This document shows positions 54,930-64,000 of a DNA stretch of 64,000 nt, one piece after another. The position numbers were made by a program, and so were the translations under genes. The number at the start of each line of letters is the position of its first letter. The stretch's first letter is position 1. The notes beneath the pieces were generated by a model that searched no databases, was not told the origin of the DNA, and saw nothing but the letters and a program-made list of their open reading frames with translations. The stretch is from Sacculina carcini (Eukaryota; Arthropoda; Thecostraca; Sacculinidae), in assembly GCA_916048095.2 (NCBI GenBank), contig OU696575.1, positions 9,170,468 to 9,234,467 on the forward strand. The letters run 5' to 3'.

Positions 54930-55597
54930 GTGATCCGCAACGAGGCAATTCGTGACGCCCATATAAATGATAGTTCATCCCAGTCAACCCGGCAAAGACT
55001 GCTAGAAAATCTACAGCTGACTCTGGACCAGACAATTAGTCAAGCGCTGTTACTGGAGAGGGCCCAGCTGCATGGTCTGGAGATTCAGCCATCTTCAGAC
55101 ACTGTCTGTCTGGCTGCAACGCAGCATCACACCCGAGTCATCGGTGAATGTTGAGACGACGTAATCGTGCAGAGAGACGTATTCAGCGAGTTCAACTTCG
55201 CGGTTCTGGAAGACTTGTGCGCACCGGTTCGTCTTGGGCACGATTTCATGAGGGCTTACGACCGAGTCACCATTGGCTTCGTTGGAGCGAAGCCGAATCT
55301 GGACGTCTGTGCTGTGTTCCCAGCTGCCGTCACGCCTTCATCATTGTTCGAGAATCTTTCTGCAGACTACCCGCCCGCGCAAACAAAGTCGAGACATCGT
55401 TCCCGGGAGCAGGAGCAGTTAATTAAAACTGAGGTTAGTAGACTGCTCAAGGAGTGGACAATCACTCCCAGTTCCAGTCCATGAAGAGCCCAAGTTTTTG
55501 TTGTGACCAAGGAGAGGGGCAAAAGTAGAATAGTGATTGATTATTCACAAACGATCAATCGTTTTACGGAGCTGAATTCTCATCCTTTACCTCATCA
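54930..55597 (+). pseudogene. Gypsy gag end, protease end and RT N-terminus
   Basis: Two frames with a shift at about 55155. The second (55167-55484) covers the protease C-terminal half, with GHDFM and the AKPNLDVCAVFPAAVTPSSL linker, and the first RT helices. A one-codon stop near 55482 is followed by further RT in frame to HPLPH. The aspartic protease catalytic motif itself is not visible. Confidence 0.8.
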
Positions 55598-55604
55598 ATG
55601 ACAT

Positions 55605-56241
55605 AAAAAAAAACCGACAACGATGCCTCGCCCAAAACGCAAACGCTCACCGGAGCCCGAGAACGCGGCCAAGGAGGGCCGAAGCGACGAAATACCAAGC
55701 TCAGCGCTCATGGTAAGCACCCCCGAGTCCCACGATCGGTTCGCAAAGCTTCAAGCGATCATAGAAGGGACGAGGGAAACATTGCAGGAGTCGATGGAAG
55801 ACCTTGCCATGCAAGTTAGGAGCCTCCACGAACGTGTCGACACTCTTGTAGAGAGAGAGGATGTGAGGTCAGAGACACTTAAATCTGTGCGCGAGGTTAC
55901 AGCTCGAGTCGCCGAGTGCGGGCGCAGCATAGCGGAGGGAAACTCGCAGATGATGCGTTTGTCCGCCCAGGTGGTGACAATGCTGAATAGAGACAGGGAC
56001 CTACAACTGTCCAGGGGAGTTGCCCTTAATGTTCTACCGGTACCCGCGAAGACAACAGTGCAGGGTGAGACGTCCAGCCGCGCACAACCACGGACCAGCG
56101 ACAACTGGACTGGAATATGGGGACAGTAATCTGTGTGGGTGCCTTAGCAGCAGACACAGATCTGACAATAGACATGGAATAATCAAGTAGTTGTAAAATC
56201 TCTAGTCACGTGTTTGCTCGTTTTTAGAAAAGAAAAAAAAA
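55605..56241 (+). mobile_element. Retrocopied transcript inserted in gypsy RT
   Basis: 637 bp of sequence unrelated to the surrounding RT. It has a very short leader (18 bases), one intact ORF, a ~97 base 3' part and an A-rich end GAAAAGAAAAAAAAA (56227-56241). It is flanked by imperfect 12-base repeats CATCAATGACAT (55593-55604) and CATCATCGATAT (56242-56253), 9 of 12 matching. These are marks of LINE-driven retrotransposition of a processed RNA. Confidence 0.7.
55623..56129 (+). CDS. Intact 168-codon coiled-coil protein, unknown
   Basis: ATG-to-TAA frame with no stops, GC-richer than its surroundings. N-terminus MPRPKRKRSPEPENAAKEG carries a basic, nuclear-localisation-like PRPKRKR. Residues 40-125 form a strong coiled coil (DRFAKLQAIIEGTRETLQES, HERVDTLVEREDVRSETLKS). 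The C-terminus is Ser/Thr/Gln-rich ending WTGIWGQ. No homologue recognised. It has the size and layout of an oligomerising phosphoprotein-type or LINE ORF1-like protein. Being a retrocopy with an undamaged frame, it is either young or maintained. Low-confidence parallel spacing (R-x-D-T ... C ... GNS ... VV) is shared with the ORF at 42734. Confidence 0.5.
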   Translation: MPRPKRKRSPEPENAAKEGRSDEIPSSALMVSTPESHDRFAKLQAIIEGTRETLQESMEDLAMQVRSLHERVDTLVEREDVRSETLKSVREVTARVAECGRSIAEGNSQMMRLSAQVVTMLNRDRDLQLSRGVALNVLPVPAKTTVQGETSSRAQPRTSDNWTGIWGQ

Positions 56242-56242
56242 C

Positions 56243-56722
56243 ATCATCGATATGGTATGTCGTTATTCGTTTTTAGTACGATTGACCTACAGGAAGCGTA
56301 CCATAAGGTGGCATTGCTTCCCTCAGATTGTAAATACACTGCGTTTGAGACTAATGGAAAGTTGTTCGAGTATAAAAGGATTCCGTTTGGTGTAACTAAT
56401 GGCGTTGCCTGTTTACAAAAGGTATTGAATGATCTCATTCAGGAAGAAAATCTGCAGATCTCGTTCGCATATATTGATGATGTAGTAGTATGTGGAAAGA
56501 CGCAACTGAATCACGATTTCAAAGAGCTTTTTCAATGCTATCAATAAATATCGGTTCACTGTGAATCACGAGAAGTGCAAATTCAATTAAAAACTGTAAC
56601 AAAATTGGGTCATGTAATAGAGAACAACACTATTCGCCCGGACTCAGAACGCCTCCAGACTTAGATAGATCTCCCGTTGTCAGGCGATAGTAAGTCGTTA
56701 AAGCGCGCATGTTGTCTCATTA
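56243..56722 (+). pseudogene. Gypsy reverse transcriptase, second part
   Basis: 96-codon frame (56257-56547) with IDLQEAYHKVALL (first catalytic Asp) and YIDDVVVCG. A frame shift then leads into the connection region, KSLKRACCLI ending at 56722, where a TAGAGATGCGACC-type end of the next repeat begins. Confidence 0.88.
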
Positions 56723-57250
56723 CTAGAGATGCGACCTAAAAACCGACGCGTTTTTCATTAAAAAAACGTTTTTGCCCAAAAAAAACCTCAACCAAAAAAA
56801 AGATTTTTTGTTTTTTCAAGAGTCATGCAATGAATTCAAATTATGTAAATTATATATTTAGGATGTTGAATGAATTATTTTTTATGAACACATGAGTTAT
56901 TCATGCTATTAGTGACACTATCAAATTGAATTATCATTAAATATGCACAATATAATTGTTATAATGAGTCTGAAAGTCCTAATATCATTGTTTGCACGGT
57001 ACTGTGCGGCACTTCTATGTAAAGTACAGTTTTGCATTCAACTTCATATATTCAAATCTGATAGTGCGGAGGTTTTTCATTGCTGCCCGTTTTTCGGTGC
57101 TTTCCTGAGGTTCTTCTTGGTCGACAGAATTTATTTTTCGTTAGTGGAGAGAACCAGTCATTTCCATCAAAATTACCAAAATTTCGGTTCCGCAAGTTTT
57201 CGGATTTCATCGTGAGAGCGTGGAGAAGATTTAACCGTTCTATTTGAATT
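56723..57250. repeat. Homopolymer-run repeat and unassigned sequence
   Basis: Starts TAGAGATGCGACCTAAAAAC and has alternating A/T runs similar to 48461-49040. It is probably a fragment of a dispersed hAT-like element. A 90-codon frame at 56943-57215 shows no motif. Confidence 0.45.
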
Positions 57251-57397
57251 GTTCGCCATCCAGCAAGAAAAAATTACTATAACGCTGATTCGCCATTTTC
57301 AGCGTATATTACGTGCTGTATCTCATTCTGGCCCTCAGCTGACTGAAAATTATTAGGTTCTAAGGATTATTCAGTGTCTTCAAACTGATTCTGGTGT

Positions 57398-58634
57398 TTG
57401 CGCTTGGCTTGGCGAATTTACCTGTGTGTGAGTATGTACGCTATGGCCCCGTCGCCCTCTGCTCCTCGCTGTGCCTCGGCTCGGCCATGCACCTGTGGTG
57501 AACTCTTGGGCTCTGCATCCTACATTGTCTGCGAGTGTAGCCGCTCTTCTTTCCACGTCTCCTGCGCTGGCCTCTCTACACCCGCGTTTACCCGTTTACC
57601 CGTCTCACACCCGTGTTTTGGGTATGTCAGACGTGTCAAGAAACGATTCGCCTGTCGCCTCCAAAACGCGCCCCATCACTGACGGCAGAAGTGGTGTCAG
57701 ACATTGTGCAGTGTCGGCTCAACTCATTTCGCGACCTACTTGTGTCCTGGACAGCAGACCGAACACTCCTAAAACTATTGCTGTGCCGGTCAACCAGGGA
57801 CACAAGCCGCTACCCCGGTCTTTCGATGTTGTGATTACGAACAAAGACAAAGAACCGGTGAATACTGGCATCGTGCAGGAGTCGCTTCGTGCTGTGCCTG
57901 TTTCCCAGACCCGGAAGACGTCGTCTGGGAGCTTGGTGGTGCACTGTGCAAGCAAAGAGGCGGTGGCGGCTGCGAAAAAAGCCATCCAAGACAAAGTTGA
58001 CTCTGTGGTGGTAGCTGAACCTGTAAAGGGTAGCAGTGGTTCTCTGCTGCCCAAAATCACATTAGTTAAAATTCCACCTTCTAACCCCGACGATCTACTG
58101 ACGTCCCTGCGTGAGAAAAACAGCTTTTTGCGCGATGTTTCGAATTCGGATTTGAAGCTGTTTTTCATGGCTAATACGAAACACGGCCGCACTGACGCCG
58201 TTCTCGGCGTGTCACTTGAGGTGAGACAACGCATTGCTGCTGCCGGTGATCGATTATACGTCCACCTGTGCTGCTGCTGCCGCGTATACACTCGATTCTG
58301 GGTGGCGCGGTGTTCGCGCTGCTGTGGATTGGGCCACAAAGTTGACAGGTACCCGGTCAGAGCCACTACTTGCGGTCATTGTGCAGGTTCACACCTTTCT
58401 TCCGCCTGTCCAGACATCACGCACACCAAGTGCGTCAACTGCGTGAAACATGGCAGTCCCGCTGACCATCCAGCTCTTTCTTCGCAGTGCCCCTCTTTCC
58501 TGGCGGTGCGGAATTCCATCCGCATGCGTACACTGTGTGCTCCCTCATCACCAGTTTTGTCGTCCCCCACTGCGGTCACCCCATCTCTACCTGTCACATC
58601 AACCCCCACTGAGCCTGCTCCCACTTCGGACTGA
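57398..58634 (+). pseudogene. LINE ORF1, PHD-like finger and CCHC knuckles
   Basis: N-terminal frame (57398-57682): PCTCGELLGSASYIVCECSR then SFHVSCAGLS, a Cys4-His-Cys PHD-type finger found in CR1/L2 ORF1 proteins. A frame shift near 57640 leads to a frame open to 58634. It has KTSSGSLVVHCASKEAVAAA and KITLVKIPPSNPDDLL (RRM-like), then CSRCCGLGHKVDRYP, CGHCAGSHLSSAC and CVNCVKHGSPADHPALSSQC. One frameshift only. Confidence 0.85.
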
Positions 58635-58639
58635 CTATC

Positions 58640-59500
58640 ACTGCCGAATAATGTTCCCTCTGCTCTCTCTCCTGCCCACCCACACTCACACTATCTGTCA
58701 TTCGGCCTGCTCAATATCAGATCGTGTCGCTACAAAGCAAGCTACTTGTCTCATCTCTGTTCGTCATATAAGTTTAAATTGTTTTGTCTTACTGAGACCT
58801 GGCTCATCGACTCAGATATTCCCTCTTTCCTTGCCCACCTTCCAAGTAATTATGGATTTTTACACGTTCCTCGGTCTGATCTTTATACTTCTCGTGGCGG
58901 CGGCGTTGGTTGCATATTTGATAAGTCCATCTCAATCGCTATTTTCCCTAATTTAAGCTCTACCATTCTTCTTTCGAATTCATCGCTATGTCATTTTCTC
59001 TTCCTTCCTTACCAAAATTTTGTATAATAGTCATCTACCGTCATAACCATCCTGGCTCTATTACATCCTTCTTCGATGAATTCACCGCTCTTATAGAATC
59101 TGTCACTCAATTTTTCTCAAACAGATACTTTATTGCTGGCGATTTAAATTTTTAGGTTGATAACCCCTCTTCTGATCCGTATGGTCCTCGTTTATATCAC
59201 TTATTGACTATCTTGCTCTTTGTTCACCAATATCTTCTCCCACCCATCTTTCGAGTCATACTCTTGATCTTATTCTATTTCCTAGCACTGTACTATCCAC
59301 CGACCTTGCTATTCCTGAAATTCAAGTTATTCCCTCTGAAAATACGTATTCCGACCATAGTCTATGTCATTTCAGCCTCCCTTTCCAGTGCAACCCTCCT
59401 GATCGCGCAATGATCACATTCAGATCCTACAAAAACCTCAACCTGGACCTGCTTTTCTCCTGTTTATCATCTCGTCTTCCTCTTGCTATGTTTCACTCAC
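58640..59500 (+). pseudogene. LINE ORF2 endonuclease
   Basis: FGLLNIRSCRYKASYLSHL (~58700), FCLTETWLIDSDIPSF with the metal-binding Glu, SRGGGVGCIFDKS, RHNHPGSITSFFDEFTALIE, YFIAGDLNF (followed by an in-frame stop), LDLILFPSTVLS and ENTYSDHSLCHF. All endonuclease blocks are present but spread over three frames. Confidence 0.85.
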
Positions 59501-60790
59501 TATGCCCATCTCTAGTCTATTCACACTTTAATCGCGGCCTTTCATAAATTAACGACTTTCTTTTCCCATTGGTGACGCGGCCCCGCGCACACTTGCAATC
59601 TCCGTGGCTCAATGTAGCACTCGCTCTGCTGCTGAATGGTCCGCTTTTTGTACAGCCCGCACAACCTATCTAACTGCACTTTCTGCTGCTAAGCAATCCT
59701 ATTATAAATATAAACTCGCTTCTTTATCTAAATCTCAAAGATGTCTATGGTACACACTCAATACTCTTTCGGGTCGTCACTCACCTTCCACAAACTGCTG
59801 CATCACTGCCTCTGAGTTGGGCTTGTTTTTCGCGGACAAAGTCAAATCTGCCCACACAAACATTCCTCCTTCAAATAGAAAGAGACAGAGATGAAGAAAC
59901 AGTAAACCACACTGTTTCTTCATCTGACATGTCATCCTTCGATCTTGTTGACCTCTCTGATCTCTATTCTATCTCTTCTCTCTTCGGTCAACATTTCATT
60001 TTCCCTTGCAGATCCTATCAACCTTAAAGCCATCGCTCACTCCTTAGACCTGTTTGCTCCTTACTTTTTGCACATAATAAATCTATCATTACTCCAAGGA
60101 GAGTTTCTTCCTGATAAGCACGCTATAGTTTATCCCACATTGAAAAAGCCTATACTAGATACTTCCTTGTGCAAAAATTATCGTCCTATTTCTATAATCA
60201 GCCTCACTTCTAAACTACTCGAATCTGTAATCTTCTCACAGATCTCTCCAATCATCTACACTGCTTTGCATCATCGTCAGTCCGGTTTCCGACCTTCTCA
60301 TTCAACAGAAACTGTCCTTACCTCTGTCGCCGACAGCGTGTTTTCTCAGTTCTCTTATCGAAATTCCGTGTTAATAGTCATGCTGGATTTATCCTCAGCG
60401 TTCGATCTGGTGTGCCATGATATCCTACTTGATGACTTATCCCATATTGGTCTTACTTCTACGGCTCTTTCGCTTATGCGCACTTTTCTATCAGGCCGGT
60501 CTTATTCTGTTAAATTTTACTCCGAGGTATCTGACGCTATCCCATTGTCCTCAGGCGTTGCTCAGGGCTCCATCTTAGGACCCATTCTCTTCAATCTTTA
60601 CATGTCATATTTATGTTCTGTTTTGTCTCGCTATCCTGTGACTTTCCACATTTACGCTGACGACATTCAGCAAATTTGTGCACTGTCGTCACCCGATATT
60701 TCTTTCATTACTTCTTTATTTTCTGACATTTCATCATGGGCGACGTCTCGTCGTCTTTCAATAAAATTCATCCAAGACTGAAATCATGGT
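59500..60790 (+). pseudogene. LINE ORF2 reverse transcriptase
   Basis: The linker (59604-59894, TYLTALSAAKQSYYKYKLAS) is followed by RT in one frame at 59945-60781: HAIVYPTLKKPILDTSLCKN, YRPISIISLTSKLLESV, MLDLSSAFDLVCHDIL (first Asp), GVAQGSILGPILFNLY, HIYADDIQQI (catalytic YADD) and WATSRRLSIKF. The HIYADD form is typical of L2/CR1. It stops at 60781; the rest is in other frames. Confidence 0.9.
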
Positions 60791-61433
60791 ATTCCACCCA
60801 CCAAGGCTCACTCCTCCTGCCCTCCCTTTTCCTCTACGTTCTTATATGCGCAATTTGCGTGTCATTTTTTATTCATCTCTATTTTGTAATAATATTTTGT
60901 AAATAATATTTACTCAGTTGCTCGCTCCTGTCGACTAATCCTCCGTGCTCTCTATCCCATTCGCCCCTTTCTGGACCAGGCGTCTGCAATCAAGTTTATA
61001 CAATATCTTATATTTCCACGCATTGACTACTGTATTTCCCTCTATTTCAACACTCCTCGCTGTTTCTTAAAAGTTCTCCAATCGGTCCTGAATCAATCCT
61101 GTAGATTTGTGTTGTCTCCTCTTCCTTGCCGTCATACTTCTCAATAGCTTTATCAATTCCGCTGGTTACACATGATCCCACGTGTACACTACATGATTGC
61201 CTGCATTACTTTCAAATTATTACATGGTATAGGTCAGCCTCATTATCTAGTTCGCCTTCTTTCTCAGTCCTCACACTTGTCTCCTCGTTTCACTCGCCCT
61301 CTAAACTGTCCTCGAGCTATAAATGATGTAAATGAGCTATATATGTTGATGCTGCGATCACGCCTCCCACTATCGTCGTGTCTCATTTTTGTGCTTGGCT
61401 CGCGTGTGTTATTTATATGCGCTATAAATATAC
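60791..61433 (+). pseudogene. LINE ORF2 C-terminus and 3' UTR
   Basis: Reads LIFPRIDYCISLYFN, LKVLQSVLNQSCRFVLSPLP, then MIPRVHYMIACITFKLLHGI and GQPHYLVRLLSQ, the L2-type helical tail. Ends in a TATAAATATAC hexad before the GTT repeat. Frame breaks present. Confidence 0.8.
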
Positions 61434-61459
61434 GTTGTTGTTGTTGTTGTTGTTGTTCC

Positions 61460-62517
61460 TCAGGTTGTCTGGCCGAGCAACCTCGAGCTCCTGAGGAAAG
61501 ACAGGGCACCGACCGGGTTGCTCCACAGGTCCCTGACTGAATTGATTTGGTGTTGACGTCTGAGTTGTGTGTGTGTTGTGCAGTGTTCCTTGATGTGTGT
61601 GATGGTGTGTGGTGCTGAATTGCAATCTAGACAGGTGTCATCGATCAAGTCATTCAACCTTTTCTGATATGACAGAAGGGCAGGATGATGACCACATCTC
61701 AACCTGGCCAGATGCACCTTGTATTCGCGTGTGAGTGTGTTTTCTGATTTGTGTATGTCCGGTGGGTGTCTTTGTAGGAGTGTATTGTGTTGTAGTGAGT
61801 GTATGGCTTTCCGTGCGATCTCTGTGTGTATGTGTTTCTTGATTGATGTGCGTGGGGGAGCTGGTGGAGGTGATGTGAAAATTTGTCTGTGGTAAAGTGT
61901 GTTTGGTGTTGTTTTTATGTTTCTGTCTGTGTTGTCTTGTGTTGTGAGGTGATGTAGTGGATGTGCTGTGTTGGTGACTGCTGCTGCGAGTGTTTGTGTG
62001 CCTCTCATGTCTAGGTGGTTTGTCAGTTTGAGTATTTTGGTTTCGTGATGAAGGTGGTCTACTGGTGTGGTAGCTGTGCATCCTGTCATTGTTCTGAGTG
62101 CAGTGTTTTGAAGTGTTTGAAGTGTGTTTGTGTGGCGTGTTGCGAGATTGCTAACACATGCAGGACTAGCATATTCTATCACGGGTCGGATGTACTGTTT
62201 GTATATAGTGGTTGTGGTGTCTTTGTTGTGTCCGAAAGTTGTGTGTGAGAGTGCTTTCAGTGTGTTGAGGCGTGGAGTGACTTTAGTTTTAATGTTGGTG
62301 GTGTGTTGTTTGAATGAGAGTTGTGTGTTGTATGCGACGCCTAGTATTTTTGGTGTGTTCGTGTGTGGGATGATCGTGTTGTTGATAGTGATTTGTGGTG
62401 TGTAGTTGTGTTCGGATGTCCAGTTGGTGATGAGTGTGGCTGTGAATTCGGCCGGTGCAATGTTCAGTTGGTTTGGTACCGTTTGTGTTGTGTGAGCTGT
62501 TCGAAACCTGCGACCGT
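61460..62517 (-). pseudogene. LINE reverse transcriptase C-terminal half, open frame
   Basis: About 350 codons on the minus strand: PNQLNIAPAEFTATLITN, then PKILGVAYNTQLSFKQHTT, LKALSHTTFGHNKDTTTTIY, RPVIEYASPACVSNL, LQNTALRTMTGC and HETKILKLTNHLDMRGTQ. A terminal Cys cluster follows (RLRCGHHPALLSY, DTCLDCNSAPHTITHIKEHC). It is the thumb and C-terminal domain of a Jockey-like ORF2, beginning after the RT active site (5'-truncated insertion). It ends RLLGQTT with an (AAC)n tail that is the same microsatellite as the GTT tail of the plus-strand LINE. The frame is intact and looks young. Confidence 0.88.
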
Positions 62518-62551
62518 TGACATGGCAGCGCGGCAGTGACATGGCAACGCG
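62518..62551. repeat. Short direct repeat at the LINE truncation point
   Basis: TGACATGGCAGCGCGG and TGACATGGCAACGCGG occur 18 bp apart exactly where LINE similarity ends. They may mark the 5' truncation junction. Confidence 0.6.
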
Positions 62552-62808
62552 GTTGTGTCGTACCGTCACTGCCATCATGTATTACGCGTTTGGTTATTGC
62601 CTGTGTACATGGTTTAACAGTTTTCACTACTCGCTTCGTGGACTGCTGGGCAATTTGCCTTGGTTGTTCGTTTGAAGAATTTGTTGTTCGCTTCGTGGCA
62701 AGATTGCGTTGACCAATATAGATCAGCATTATTGTTTGTTGAGATTTGAAAATATATAATAGCTAATATTATTACCAGAGGAAACATCATTATTAAGCGC
62801 ATTCCATG
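62552..62808. other. Unassigned sequence
   Basis: Contains a repeated CGCTTCGTGG word at about 62632 and 62690; nothing else recognised. Confidence 0.4.
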
Positions 62809-63160
62809 TTCCCTCTGGAGCTGGAAGAAAGCAGCGCTAGAATCGTTCTGTACTCCAGCGGAGTCATACTCTCGGAATGTTTAGAAGACAAAATGGTCCT
62901 CCTTACTGCCAGGAAATCATCAGGAAGTAATTTGTTCATCAGGGGATGTTGTGCTTAATCTCTACAGCATGCCCACACTGCTAACCTTCCTACGATGGTA
63001 AATACCACCAAGAACCAAGTCACCACAGAGGAACTAGCAGGCTCTAACAACTATGTCTATGAGATTGAGGTCAAAATCCGCAGCACGAGACCACACAAGG
63101 GAACATTACTTCAGAATTGGCAAGATAAAAAACGAAGACAACTCTTGAAGATGGTGTAAC
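62809..63160 (-). pseudogene. LINE C-terminal tail, second copy
   Basis: Same family and strand as 11013-11480. Shared blocks are CTACAGCATGC-CACACTGCT, CACCAAGAACCAAGTCACCA and CAGAGGAAC at 62965-63030, and in minus translation a CFLPAPEGTWNAL-type segment near 62815. Much of the middle is deleted relative to the first copy. Confidence 0.7.
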
Positions 63161-63640
63161 TACCGAATAACCGGTACGCCTTTCTTATATAATTCACAGT
63201 TTCCGCGATGCCGAACTAACCAAATTCCGAATGCGACCCTCAAATGTCAGTTTGGTGTCTAAATGAGCACCCAATATATTAAGCTCATAATCAAACAAAC
63301 ATTATATACAAGGCTGACACGAATATTCTTTCACTTTACGATATACGAGTATATCCATTGGTGACTGCTGTTGACCATCCGTGAGCAATATATGTATACC
63401 TTCAGGTACTGGTATTTACCACAATGATACAACCGATGAGCTAGCCGAACTAGAATGTCTGAGCCTAATCTACCTGAGCCTTTCAATCATTGCGCTTCTA
63501 CCATTATACATGTCATTTCACACCATAGCCCGAATATCATACTTCATATAAAGGCACGACGCGCTAGTGAACGACTGGGCAACCAACAATTCAGCGTTAT
63601 GATAATTTCTGTAGCTCTAGTTTCCGTTATGGTTGTAGAG
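63161..63640. other. Unassigned sequence
   Basis: An 88-codon frame at 63455-63721 runs into the MITE and has no motif. Nothing else seen. Confidence 0.4.
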
Positions 63641-63932
63641 CAGTGGTTATCAAACCTGTGGTACGCGAACACTTTCGAGGTTATGAACAATGGCACCAGG
63701 GCATGTGCCGATGTGCTGTGACCGAAATCATATAATGCAATTTGTCCATATGTTGGACAAGAAGCAGATATAGCCCTCGCGTTGAGTCGATTTTTCCGTT
63801 GTGTTCTCTACTTGTAATTATGTAAATAAAGTGATAGCTGATCGAATTGAGTTTCCCTGGAATCAAGTGGTACGCTGCGACTGTAAGGGACCTCCAAGTG
63901 GTACTCGGTCACAAAAAGATTGAGAGCCACTG
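63641..63932. mobile_element. hAT-type MITE
   Basis: 292 bp. Left end CAGTGGTTATCAAACCTGTG; the complement of the right end is CAGTGGCTCTCAATCTTTTT. Subterminal GGTACGCG (63660) and TGGTACGCTGCG / TGGTACTCGG (63868-63905) repeats are typical. The 8-base flanks (TTGTAGAG, ATGAATGC) do not match, so the target duplication has decayed. A related end lies at 39316. Confidence 0.75.
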
Positions 63933-64000
63933 ATGAATGCAATAACACGTTTACGTAGTTACTAGTCATATACCACCACTGCACAAGCACAGATCAACCG

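Larger units (their letters stand above)
54930..56722 (+). mobile_element. Ty3/gypsy pol relic split by a retrocopy
   Basis: A gag end (LLENLQLTLDQTISQALLLE, 54990-55060) and a protease end (NFAVLEDLCAPVRLGHDFM, 55180-55240) lead into RT: SREQEQLIKTEVSRLLKEWT, FVVTKERGKSRIVIDYSQTI and RFTELNSHPLPH at 55596. RT resumes at 56243 with FSTIDLQEAYHKVALLPSD, RIPFGVTNGVACLQKVL, SFAYIDDVVVCG and, in another frame, TKLGHVIENNTIRPDSERLQ to about 56720. RNase H and integrase are absent. It is interrupted at 55605-56241 by an unrelated insertion. Confidence 0.88.
57398..61457 (+). mobile_element. LINE (L2/CR1-like) with (GTT)n tail
   Basis: ORF1 with a PHD-like finger and zinc knuckles (57398-58634), ORF2 endonuclease (58650-59410), RT (59945-60781) and C-terminal helices to about 61330. 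The 3' end GCGCTATAAATATAC is followed by (GTT)n at 61434-61457, as expected for CR1/L2-group tails. ORF2 has several stops. Confidence 0.88.

Noticed and set aside
62015..62405. Plus-strand Cys/Val-rich frames
   Set aside because: Antisense to the intact LINE frame at 61460-62517, whose His/Thr-rich codons read as Cys/Val on the other strand.
1..64000. CRISPR arrays, operons, bacterial promoters or ribosome binding sites
   Set aside because: No spacer-separated palindromic repeats or prokaryotic gene organisation; the tandem repeats seen are microsatellites and minisatellites of a eukaryotic genome.

Overview
This 64 kb window is eukaryotic DNA. It has spliced-gene structure, several clades of LINE, Ty3/gypsy and BEL/Pao LTR elements, hAT, pogo/Tigger and MULE DNA transposons, and very many CA/TG, ATT and GTT microsatellites. 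The mix of LINE C-termini, BEL/Pao and a degraded negative-strand RNA virus polymerase gene fits an invertebrate, most likely an arthropod and perhaps a crustacean. That assignment is inference; no rRNA or mitochondrial marker is present.

The only host gene I can name is on the minus strand at 15.7-17.1 kb. It is the last coding exon of 1,4-alpha-glucan (glycogen) branching enzyme: 457 codons, GC-rich, with an intact GH13 catalytic triad. No earlier exon was recognised, so the intron upstream of it may run beyond the right edge or across an unknown part of the window.

Layout. 0-15 kb is mostly unassigned AT-rich sequence. It holds microsatellites, a 30-bp minisatellite (1.0-1.27 kb), two copies of a ~340 bp MITE-like repeat, a LINE reverse-transcriptase fragment (6.5-7.4 kb), a decayed pogo/Tigger element (7.8-8.6 kb), a LINE tail on the minus strand (10.8-11.5 kb) and a hAT MITE with a target duplication (12.77-13.09 kb). 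17-21 kb holds duplications, a BEL LTR piece, a LINE ORF1 and a Ty3/gypsy RT/RNase H remnant. 21.2-25.6 kb is a nearly complete minus-strand Ty3/gypsy element, followed directly by a nearly complete plus-strand LINE (25.6-29.4 kb). 30-33.3 kb holds a LINE fragment and an internally deleted BEL/Pao element; 33.3-37 kb a third LINE whose RT region has been replaced by a gypsy LTR piece. 38-42.6 kb holds LINE pieces, a tRNA-Val-like relic and a MULE transposase relic.

42.7-48.5 kb is the most unusual part. It has several plus-strand virus-like relics: a coiled-coil ORF, an SF2 helicase relic spread over three frames, and a ~2.5 kb relic of a Mononegavirales/Jingchuvirales-type L (RNA polymerase plus capping) gene. 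49.2-53.3 kb is a fourth LINE. 54.2-54.9 kb is an array of ~140 bp coding-like modules. 54.9-56.7 kb is a gypsy pol relic whose RT is split by a 637 bp insert with an intact 168-codon ORF, an A-rich 3' end and flanking imperfect repeats, that is, a retrocopy. 57.4-62.5 kb holds two LINEs lying tail to tail on a shared GTT/AAC microsatellite. 62.8-64 kb has a further LINE tail and a hAT MITE.

A recurring theme is that element boundaries fall inside CA/TG or GTT microsatellites, with LTR families cut exactly at the repeat. Nearly all element coding regions carry frameshifts or stops, so the window reads as a graveyard beside one functional exon.
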